Origin: Xiphydria camelus
Taxonomy: Eukaryota > Arthropoda > Insecta > Hymenoptera > Xiphydriidae
Direction: 5' to 3'
Assembly: GCA_963678675.1 (NCBI GenBank)
Contig: OY783199.1
Span: 15,892,348-15,956,347 of the forward strand
DNA: 64,000 nucleotides
Part shown: piece after piece, positions 46,401 through 55,640 of the stretch
Layout of the letters: each line of letters starts with the position of its first letter
Position numbering within the stretch: the stretch's first letter is position 1
Position numbers and translations under genes: made by a program
The notes under the pieces: model-generated
Database searches by the model: none
Told to the model about the DNA's origin: nothing
What the model saw: the letters and a program-made list of their open reading frames with translations, nothing else

Positions 46401-48249
46401 TAGAAGCTACAGATACAAGTTTTTGTTAGCGTTAAAATTCAATACCTGCTTGACGTGGGAACGCGTTGAGTAGTAATAGCCGCGAACGGATAGACGCGCA
46501 GCTCGAGGCGGACGCGTACCGAGATATGCCTACTCTGCTGGCGGCTGACCCGTGCGAGTCACATCCACTAGCGGTGGCTCACTCGAGAGAGTCTACATTC
46601 AGGCGCTCTATTTCGAATCGATTCCCATATCTACTAGTATTTCCCCTGAAATTGCATGAAAATTGTCATTATCAGTAAATCAACAGTCAATCGGCTTACC
46701 GAATCGCGTCGGAATAGTTCGTAAATGCTTTCCACCCTCGAGCAAACTTCAATCATACATTCGAACACAGTTTCGCGGCCTTCGGAGAATTCCCCGCGCG
46801 GGAGGAAACCCCGTGGCTTTGGAGCACAGTACAAAAGGCCCGGGGAGGAGATTGGAAAATCACTCAACTCCGCGGTATAGTATTTGGCCTTGCGCACCCC
46901 GCGCTGAATAAGCGACGCCGGTGTTACTCCCGTCCGCCCCGTTATGTCGAGTTATCCTACCGTGCATCGCGGGGGTCCATCGCAGTATCTCCGGCGAGAG
47001 AACGCTCGCCGTTATAACTTCCAGGCGAATGTATGCAGATGTACGCCGAATACGTGTACAGCGAGTCCGGGAAATTTCAATTCTCCCCTGGCGATCGCGA
47101 GGCAACGGCTTCACATCCAAACTGGAACGCGCGCGCGTGTATTAGTTGTATTTCCGCGAAACAAACGCGCGGGGAAAAATTTTCCCTCTATCCGCCTCTC
47201 CCATATTTGCATTCGTTACGAGAGCGAAAGACTCGGGGAAGAAATTTAGGGGAGGTTTTTTTTTACAGCGAAGAAACATTTGTTCCGCGTTATTATCTCG
47301 AATCGTCCTCATTACTCGATGTCGAAAATAAATACAACAATGTTTTCGCCGCTCTCGTTTTCACTCGCGGATCCTCTCGTAAAAGTAAACGAGACTCGGA
47401 TTACACCCTCGCCGCTTTCTTCGAATCCGACCTTGTAAAGCTTCCGCTTCTTTACCCTCGCTGCTCGTTTTTTGCAATCGGAGATAACTACCCCTGCATC
47501 GCGCCGATTTGTCAGTGTCCGCGGTTTTCCGGGGGATTATGAAACGTTACATCTCTTCAGGGAGGACGGCGTTGATTTACGAGGACCAAAGCGGTCAGTC
47601 GGAGAGCGAGTTGCGAGAATTTCTCGCGGTTCGAGACGTTCGCTTTTCAATTTTTCACCGCGTAGCCGCTCAACGGAAACTCTCGTACCATTTTTCTCCC
47701 CGTTCCCATTCCCCGTTCGCATCCGTCGTGACTATAGGAAGAATGAAATCGAGACCTGTGGTCCACTTACGAGCAGTTCTAACGATTTTGCGATAGCTCA
47801 CGTGGGATCCGCATTGGTGCGGTAAACGGATTAGCGAGGGACAACGGGGAGGGTGCGAATAATTTTATGTCGGATGAATTATGTATGAGCGCGGATGATA
47901 AAAGCAAATAAACCTTTGTCGCGACCACTGCCTATCGCTAATAAATATTGCATTAGGAGGGCAGCCACGTGACGCAGGATAAGGGCGTCTTTATAGCGGT
48001 CTCGCCACGGATCGATGCTCATTTGTCTTAATGCAAATATTCCGGATACGTCGTCGTCGCCGAGTCGCGAAAGTATAAATAAATAGCGATTGCGATGTCG
48101 CTGCGGTATGTAGCCGCGTTAATTAGCCTGTGTTAGCTCTCCAAGTATGTGTAACGAAGCTGAAATTACTGGCGGTGCTTGTTGTGTACGGCGTGTATTA
48201 TTTGGTACGCGCTGAATTAACTGCGCGTATTTATTACATACCATATGTG
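46401..48249. other. GC-rich gene-free stretch
   Basis: The open frames at 46860-47825 run in several frames at once and carry no domain. AGTATAAATAAATAG at about 48070 is TATA-like but no exon follows that I can support. Confidence 0.42.
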
Positions 48250-48452
48250 TGAGGCTAAACTTGCCAGGAAAGAAACTTCAATCACTATTATCTCATTATC
48301 TATGAACTTTTGGCGTACATCGATATAAGACTTTATTGTATAGGTCAAAATGTAATCTTCAAAAAAGTATTATACGAGTATCAGCCAAAAGTTCATAGAC
48401 AATGAAATAATAGTGATTCAAGTTTCTTTCCTGGCGAATAAGTTTAGCCTCA
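48250..48452. mobile_element. Family E palindromic miniature element, copy 1
   Basis: The arms of about 70 bp share GAGGCTAAACTTGCCAGGAA, AACTTCAATCACTATTAT and CTATGAACTTTTGGC in opposite orientation. A centre with AATCTTCAAAAAAG is unpaired. The whole element would form a near-perfect hairpin. Confidence 0.78.
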
Positions 48453-48755
48453 TATAATACCGTTGTGTACCTACATATATCTAACAAATTGCTATCGATT
48501 CTCGAAGAATCACGAAATGCTTCTCTTCCCTCGGACGAAATTATACCCTCTCGTACCCGTGAATTAAGTTCACTACTGCTGACTCAAGGTTGCTCTAATT
48601 CGCTGCACTTAATTGCTGAGCTTCGTGTTGAACCTTCTACAGTTGCAGTCTCCCACGATCCGTGAAGGGATTAGACTGAGGATATATATATATCTGTAAA
48701 CGTTTATTTTTAATGGCTCTGAGACTGATCTTCTAAGAGCATATGGAGAAAGTTA

Positions 48756-49005
48756 CACTAAGAGGACAGTTTATTAATAGTTAATAAATGTATTTTGAAA
48801 TACGGCGAAATAAATATTTCATTAGGACAAGAAAATATATTTTAAATATTAAAATGTTTATTTCATTTAAATGATTGCCTCAAAGGATCAAATTGCGTCA
48901 AATAAATATCCTAATAATTAACGAATATTTTCTTGATCCAATAAAATGTTTGTTTCGCCATATTGAAACAAATATTTATTAACTACAGATAAGCTTTTCT
49001 CGGCG
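48756..49005. mobile_element. Family A miniature element, copy 8 (reversed)
   Basis: CACTAAGAGGACAGTTTATT and AAGCTTTTCTCGGCG mark the ends with TA flanks. The CTCAAAGGATCAAATTGCGT block is in the reverse orientation. Confidence 0.75.
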
Positions 49006-49335
49006 TATATATAGAAAAGAAGCGTAGGTTAAACACAGTATAGAATGTGAACAGTGAAATAAAAAAAATACAACAGAATACTTGAAATATACAATTATGC
49101 AGAAAGAAAAATAAAATAAAATAATGACCTGTGGATGTAGCTTCACGCAAAAGTCAATCCAGCAGTCTCGTGCATAAAGAAGGAAGCGAGAATGGAATAG
49201 ATGGAAAGTATAAAAGTAGCCTTAATTGAATTGGTCACAAAAGTTCCGAGAAAGTTTTTTTATATAAAATAAAGGAAAGGAAAGAGAAAAAACTAACCCC
49301 AAATAGGATCAAACGAGTCTACTTGTAAATCCCTA
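49006..49335. other. Short gene-free stretch
   Basis: AT-rich with several AAATAAAATAA-like runs; nothing else seen. Confidence 0.4.
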
Positions 49336-50467
49336 CACAGAAAGAAATTTATTCTTATTTCTAGTATGGTAACATACTAATCATACATACTAATCAAATC
49401 CTCTAAATCATTAGTATATTTCATGCAGAATCCTAGAGTATCAAGAATATCCTCTTAAAGTTAGTATGCGGTTTATCGCGATAACCACGTGATTACTCTG
49501 CCGTGGAAAACACGCCAAAACTTGTTTCATTTTGCATATGGCCGCGTTCGGCGTCGTGTCGTGCATCGTGTCAAGTCTAATTGTTATTCGCAAACTGTGA
49601 AAATGGAAGAAGTGGTTAAGTGGCTCAATGCGAATGATCTGGGCGAATATACGGAAGTATTCGAACGTAAGTAAAACTAAGATTCTAATTTTGTTTATTT
49701 CGTAAGATAGCTGGTCATATCCACGTGTATTCTCACAATCTTCGAAATAATTTAATTTACTGCATACGTTTTCACTCGTTTCATGGAGTACTCAGTTAGT
49801 AGAATAAAAACAGTTTGTCCTTAGCTCTGCAATTTCCATGGGCCTCTTTGTTCACGACCTAACCTACAAACCAACGCCGCGTTGGTTGGCGTTGGTTTGC
49901 CATGTTACGTATAACAGTGTATGCGAATCTTCAGCCTTCTGCTTGCCGTTTACTGACCACCGTACATTGCAAGGGAAAATTAGTTTTTTTGTCAAATAAT
50001 ACAGGATATCAGTTTGATTTAACTGACAAATTTGATTTCTTTCTATCCCAGTAAATGCCGTACAGGAGGAGACGGGTGTACGTACGTTACATTTAAACAC
50101 GTATTGCAATGACATATGTATGTATAAGGCCTTTCGATATAATTATAATTATTATAAATTTTTTATCTGACAAATGTACGATACAAACAGAAAATGAAAA
50201 TAAAACGATTTTTCTGTAATTTTACTGATTTCTTATTTAGAATGCTTCCTTTACGGGCGTTTAGAGGAAATACTTACCTTAAGAATGTGACATACTGAAC
50301 TCAGATAAGAGGATATTCTTAAACCTAGTATGCATCCACATTAGTATGCGTTTATTAAATTATTTTCCTCTAACGATTAGAAAATATACTTACCGCCTAT
50401 TTTTTAGAGGGAAATATACTAAGTTTTAGTATATTATACTAGCTTTAAGAATAAATTTCTTTCGGTG
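49336..50467 (+). mobile_element. 1.1-kb TIR element carrying a SAM-like first exon
   Basis: The ends are CACAGAAAGAAATTTATTCT and the complement of CACCGAAAGAAATTTATTCT, with TA on both sides. Subterminal TAGTATG/CATACTA motifs are repeated at both ends, and AAGAATATCCTCTTA at 49450 faces AAGAGGATATTCTTA at 50308. The interior holds one coding exon and no transposase. It looks like an internal-deletion derivative of a larger element, or an element that captured an exon. Confidence 0.75.
49603..49666 (+). CDS. Isolated exon encoding a SAM-domain start
   Basis: ATG at 49603 opens MEEVVKWLNANDLGEY and continues to a TTCGAAC/GTAAGT donor at 49667, giving 21 codons plus one base. Trp7-Leu8, Leu13-Gly14 and a Phe before the donor follow the start of a sterile alpha motif helix bundle. 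If read through, the frame ends eight bases later. No second exon is seen before the right end of the element at 50467. It is either a relic first exon of the parent transposon gene or a captured host exon. Confidence 0.5.
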
Positions 50468-51733
50468 TATACGGAGTTGACCTTCTGCTTCACACTTACC
50501 CAGACAAGTGCAACATTCCGTAGCTCCGAAGCATTATTTAGAGTAGAAAAGCGTAGGAGCGAGAGAGAGAGAGAGAGAGCTTGACGTAGTCATGACAACA
50601 GACTCGTCATAGGCCCCTCGCATTGCCAAAGGTTCCCTTCCGTTCCTCGGGATGTCTTTGCTCCTGAAAGCGTCGGTGTCTTGTTCAGTGTATACGACAC
50701 AGCCAGCACCGACCCCGTTAACGCGGCTAATTGTAACGAAAACCTTCGCTACGATAATGGGACGTTTCCATTTTCTCGGATCTGTAACTTTCCTCGTAGG
50801 AGGACTAATTAAATTCCGGTTCGAACGATCGTTAGCACTGTCTTTCGAGGTTGGCTGTTACGTTCGCGGAAGAGGTCGCAAAGTTCGAGGTAACGGAAAA
50901 GTTGCGCAACGGCTAGAAAGTTAAAGCCGTTGAAAAATTGCAACGGTGGAGCTTTTACGTGGTAAGGTCAACAGTGATGCTGGGAATATCTAATATACAT
51001 AAATATCATTCCAAGTACAACGAAATCTCGATTATCTCCGACTAAGATTTATTAATCAGAAGATTTTAATTAAAGGGGGTGGAATATTGAAATAGTTTGT
51101 CCTATAAAGTATTTCGTGATACGCATATAAGGATTCGCTCGCCAACTTAGTAAGACGTTTTAGGCTTAATTTATAAATAATTAAAAGGAATGGAAAATTA
51201 AGGATGCAAAGCTTTTGAAAGCTGGAGAGGATAAAATGCAGTATTTCACTTCGCTCGTAAAGTGCATCGGAGCAGCTTCGCGTGAGGCTCATTCAAATTG
51301 CCAACGGGGCCATATTACGGCGCTACGCACTTAGCTGTTCGTGGAACCCTGTCATTGTCAAGTAGAAGGGTCGCGTGACGTGCTACGTAGCGCCGCGTTA
51401 TCGACTCGTTTGCTACTGCGCGTAAATTTAGAGTCGTGTGACGTGGCCCGAATTGCCTGCGCGATGTCGTTACTCGCTTGTATTTTTTTGGACATATGTA
51501 CCTCACGATGGATGGAAACTCATTAGGGAAAGTTATGATTTTGGACTATCGTTCGCGCGGAGACCGCCGCGTTTTACCGGCGAAAGAGCATGAAAGAGAA
51601 ATCGCGGAATTACGTTTCGCTTAGTATTAAATATTCATTAATAACATCGAATGACTGTACAAAGGAATAACTTCCTTCGAGAAAAAAAATTGTAGTTAAC
51701 TTCTCTTCTCTATTCCTATCAGGAAGTCTAGTA
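50468..51733. other. Gene-free stretch
   Basis: A short (GA)n run lies at about 50562-50579. No gene or transposon end was recognised. Confidence 0.4.
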
Positions 51734-51918
51734 CACTGAGAAAAGAATTTATTTGTAGATGTATACTTAATTATGGCGAAACAAATATTTAATTGGGCCA
51801 AGTAAATCTATATTAATTATTAGAATGTTTCCTTCAATCAAACAAAAATGGAGTAATAGCTTGCCAATATTTGCTTGGCACAAAGAAATATCTCTTTCGC
51901 CATAATCAAGTGTACCAC

Positions 51919-52124
51919 GTGAGGATAAACTTACTCGCCAGGAAAGAAACTTCAATCACTATTATCTCGTTATTTATAAATGTTTGGCCTACATCGATAT
52001 AAGACTTTATTGTAGATAAAAACGTAATCTTCGAAAAAAGTGTTAGACAAATATGAGCCAAAAGCTCATAGGTAGTGAGATAATAGTGATTGAAGTTTCT
52101 GTCCTGGCGAGTAGATTTAGCCTC
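51919..52124. mobile_element. Family E palindromic miniature element, copy 2 (nested)
   Basis: GAGGATAAACTTACTCGCCA on the left and TTTCTGTCCTGGCGAGTAG on the right match the copy at 48250-48452. The arms remain about 70 bp long. Confidence 0.75.
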
Positions 52125-52132
52125 ATATCGTA

Positions 52133-52380
52133 CACAGAGGAAAAGATTTCATTGGATCTACTGAAAATTACTTGCAAGTAAATATTTATTTACATCGATT
52201 AAATCCTTCTTCATATTAGTTAGATATTTCTTCCCTGTAATCTCACAGACTATGCCACATGCTCGTAAGGAAGAAATATCAAATTGACGTACATATAAAA
52301 AAAATTCATCGATATAAATAAATAATTACTTGCGACCCCGCAAGAAATTTTCAGTAGATCCAGCTATTCTTCTCTTTGTG
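52133..52380. mobile_element. Family F palindromic miniature element (nested)
   Basis: TA-flanked with ends CACAGAGGAAAAGA and TCTTCTCTTTGTG. The arms continue as GATCTACTGAAAATTACTTG against CAAGAAATTTTCAGTAGATC and ATAAATA(A/T)TTATTT-type sequence. Confidence 0.75.
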
Positions 52381-52419
52381 TACGCATATAAACTATAAAA
52401 AAACTGTTTTATCAGTGTA

Positions 52420-52947
52420 TGACTATCAAATACAGAGTAATGAGTATTTAATTTTCAAAATACGTACTACCATTACCCTTGGATTATTCTGCTTTCGAAA
52501 AAATCGTACGATCGTCCGGTGAGAATTAGCCACCGAGTAAATTCCCTTCATCAATCGCGAAATCTACCCCACTTCCCCCCGAACAAAAAAGACCCGACCA
52601 CCCTCCGCCATTCCTCATGCTCCCCAGAAAAGAGGAAAGCCCGCTGCACGCGCGCTGCACGCGGGTATTTATTACGGGATCAGACGAGGCAGCTCAGATT
52701 GATGCATTTTTTACATCAAAGAGGTCAACTGCACTTTTTCACGTGATCAAGAGCACGCGACAATTTAACGCGCGGCCGCGCCTTCCTCCCTAAACGCGGA
52801 GAACTATCGTGGCTGCCCGTGTTTTTAGCTGCAGCGTGGTAGGGGTGGCGCACGATCGCCCTCCGACCGCCCCCTGCATCACACCCCTCCTCCCCGAGCG
52901 TAAAAAAGCTTCCCCCCCCCCCCCGACAATCTAAATCCACCGCGTTC

Positions 52948-52982
<35 letters not shown>

Positions 52983-54508
52983 CCGTATTTTCAATCCCCC
53001 GAAAGCGGAGGAGCTCCACAAAAGACCAATAACGCGGAATTAAGAAGGACAGGACGGAGCCGCTGCAGGAGCTCGACATAAAAGGCCTCTTAGCGATCGA
53101 GTGATTAGAGCGGCTCGCGAGTGAAGCAGAAGCTCGCGTAAACTACGCGAGGGGTTGGCTGGCGACATTTACGGGGGCACAAAGGGGTGCGGGGACACGC
53201 TCGAGTGCTCGCGAGGATAATGGGAAGCGGGGAGCGTGGGCGAAGAGTTGACGAGAAGACACTCGGGGTTAAGTTACATCCTCAGCGTATCACGCGCGGC
53301 GGATAAGGAAAAGCGCCTCGTTAGCGGCTGAAATCTTTGCAGCGCGACTCGGTGACGTCGGAAACTGAGTTCAAAGGGTTGCGGCGCGCTTGGATCTGGA
53401 CTTGAAGGGCGTGTCAACGTAATGTCTTCGACTCGCCGCGTGAGTTTGGCATCAATTGGGGAAATTCGTGGAACAACATCGGAAGTGTATATTGGAGCGG
53501 GTTTTTTTTTTTTTTTCGATTTTGACGAGAGCTTGCCGCGCGGGTTCCTCGTACTTGCCAATAATGCCGCAATTCTGCCCTATCGATGCCGAGAAAAATA
53601 TCACGCAAGCGAATTAACGAGTTTGCCTTTCTCTCTTTCCGCAGACCCATGTGGAATCGAGCGAGGGTAGCGATTCCTCGAATCAACATGAAGTGCAGTC
53701 ACGCGATCGAGTGCCTCTCGAGAATCCACTCGGACGTGCGCTTGTACCTGTTGAGGTGCTTTCCGGAGCGGGTAATGCCTTCGCGGTGATGCTCGTGCAA
53801 AAGTCACGTCGATGTGTTAAAGTAGTATGGTCACGAATCGATTTCCAAGATTTAAATATGAAATAATTATGTATGCAAGCGCTAATATCAATAGAAACCT
53901 CCTGGTGCAATTTGGGGTAGATTGACCGTGTTTAGTATGTCTGATAAAAATTAATTACCGAGTAGAAAATAACCCAGAGTCTTATGGGCAAGACACGTTT
54001 CTTGGGGTGTTTGTATGTAAAATCCAAGATTAAAATATAAAAAATATACCAAAAAACGGGGGGAAAAAACAAAAATTTACACCCATTGATGAAAATTATT
54101 GACCGTTTGATACTTTAGTTATAACTAATTTCTGCTTCTCGGTGTTCGGAAATAGCGCGTCGAGTAGATGCAGCAACGTCGTGTCAGTGGAGAGGGTTCA
54201 AGCGTGCATTTCAGATCTCGTTTTCCCCACGATACACTCAAACGTTTGAGTGTGCTGTGATTTTCTCTACTGGGCCACGAGCCCATTGATAATATGCGTT
54301 GCCACACATAAAAAGACGCTAGTCAAAGGAGGCACATTATTTGAATAATAAGTGAAAAATAATCAAAATAATCGACTAATTTTTATGGTCATAAATTTTA
54401 TAATTCACAAAGAGAATTTTCAATTATAAATCATAGTTTTTTAATGACTTTTTTTACGGACACTCAACGATCACTTTGGAGAGTGACCATACTACTTTAA
54501 TACCGTCA
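52420..54508. other. Gene-free stretch with GC-rich centre
   Basis: A C11-type run at about 52912-52924 and a (GA)n run at 52952-52981 lie in a CpG-rich zone (52600-53900). Overlapping frames on both strands there lack domains. The centre could be a promoter region but no exon is supported. Confidence 0.42.
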
Positions 54509-54924
54509 CACTAAAAAATCGGGAGTAAATCCGGAGTGAATTTTCACTCCCATCACTCGGAGTTTCGGAGTGACAAAAAAAACACTCCGCGGACGGAGTG
54601 AACGTGGAGTTAGAAATGTTATTGTTAGTACTAAAATAATAATAGAAAATAATAATAATATAATTTTATTATTTGTATTATAATTTAATATTTTGTGAAC
54701 GATTCCTATCTGAAATTCATCCGCGGAGTTAATTTTATAAATAATTTAAATAAGATCCTTTTCGGAGTGAATTTCCCTCCAGACTGACGTGGGTCATTTT
54801 TATAAGTATAAGTCCCTAGCATAGTTAGTCTTTAGAGAGCGCTTGACGCTCTCGGGCAGCGCGCAGTGGACACTGGCCTGCTCGCGGGGGATTGGTGCGG
54901 CGGAGCGTCGAGCACGTCACGTCG

Positions 54925-55040
54925 CGCCAATCAGGAAGACTGCCGCAAGTCGCCCCCACTCGACCGTTACCGGCCAATAGGACCGATAACGGTCCCCTCC
55001 GCGTTAGGTATATAAGAGCGGGCGTTGAGCGTAGCGGGCA
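54925..55040 (+). promoter_or_regulatory. CCAAT/TATA core promoter inside the TIR element
   Basis: CCAATCAGG at about 54927 and GGCCAATAGG at about 54972 precede GGTATATAAGAGCGGG with TATATAAG at 55009-55016. The order and spacing match a standard Pol II promoter with a predicted start at about 55040. No ATG-initiated frame follows at once, so the predicted transcript would begin with the hairpin array. Confidence 0.55.
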
Positions 55041-55152
55041 TTCCGGCGTTGAGGGAGACGCCTGGATCTTCCTTAGTTCTTCTTAGGGCTCTTCCAATAG
55101 ACGACTCGATTCGCATTTGGGTTCCCTTTTCTTTCTCCCCTTTTCCTTCCGC

Positions 55153-55525
55153 GGCGTTTTCACGCCTTTCCTTCGCCTCCTTCCGCGGCGTTTTCACGCC
55201 TTCCCCGACCGCGGCGCCTTCGCGCCTTCCACCGCTCCATTCCGCGGCGTTTTCACGGCTTTCCCCGACCGCGGCGCCTTCGCGCCTTCCACCTTTTCCC
55301 TTCCGCGGCGTTTTCACGCCTTTCCTTTGTCTCCTTCCACGGCGTTTTTACGCCTTCCCCGACCGCGGCGCCTTTACGCCTTCCACCGCTTCCTTCCGCG
55401 GCGTTTTCACGCCTTCCCCGACCGCGGCGCCTTCGCGCTTTCCACCGCTTCCTTCCGGGGCGCCCTTGCGCCTTTCCCTCGACCGCGGTGCCCTCGCGCC
55501 TTTCCTTCCGCGGCCCCTTTGCGCC
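55153..55525 (+). repeat. Array of 13 short stem-loops, alternating spacing
   Basis: Each site is 14 nt: a 5-bp GC stem around a 4-nt pyrimidine-rich loop. Types include GGCGTTTTCACGCC (55153, 55187, 55307, 55400), GGCGTTTTTACGCC (55341), GGCGCCTTCGCGCC (55213, 55273), GGCGCCCTTGCGCC (55459), GGTGCCCTCGCGCC (55487). Imperfect ones are at 55246, 55367, 55426 and 55512. Starts are mostly 26 or 33-34 nt apart, so the composite unit is about 60 bp. The fifth stem pair is T-A in one type and C-G in the other. All three plus-strand frames stay largely open, which I attribute to composition. Confidence 0.8.
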
Positions 55526-55640
55526 TTTCCCTTTTCCGTTCCCCGCACGCGTGTCAAGACGGGATTAAATTAATTAAAAACCATCCACTCCACATTCACT
55601 CCGCAAATCACTCTGCATTAACTCCCGATTTTTTACAGTG

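Larger units (their letters stand above)
51734..52417. mobile_element. Family B miniature element holding E and F insertions
   Basis: The left part (51734-51915) ends in GCCATAATCAAGTGTAC. The right part (52381-52417, ATAAACTATAAAAAAACTG then TATCAGTG) completes the family B end, followed by TA. The middle is filled by a family E copy and a family F copy. Confidence 0.72.
54509..55640. mobile_element. TIR element with promoter and hairpin array
   Basis: The left end CACTAAAAAATCGGGAGT pairs with the complement of the right end, CACTGTAAAAAATCGGGAGT. Subterminal GGAGTGA motifs repeat near both ends (54535-54610, 55587-55620). The outer parts are AT-rich; the middle (54830-55560) is strongly GC-rich and holds two CCAAT motifs, a TATA box and a tandem hairpin array. 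No transposase frame. The GC-rich middle may be a second element nested inside or captured DNA. Confidence 0.7.

Noticed and set aside
54785..55583. Solo LTR inside the 54509-55640 element
   Set aside because: The TATA promoter and GC-rich composition suggested it, but I could not find convincing TG...CA ends with a 4-6 bp duplication.
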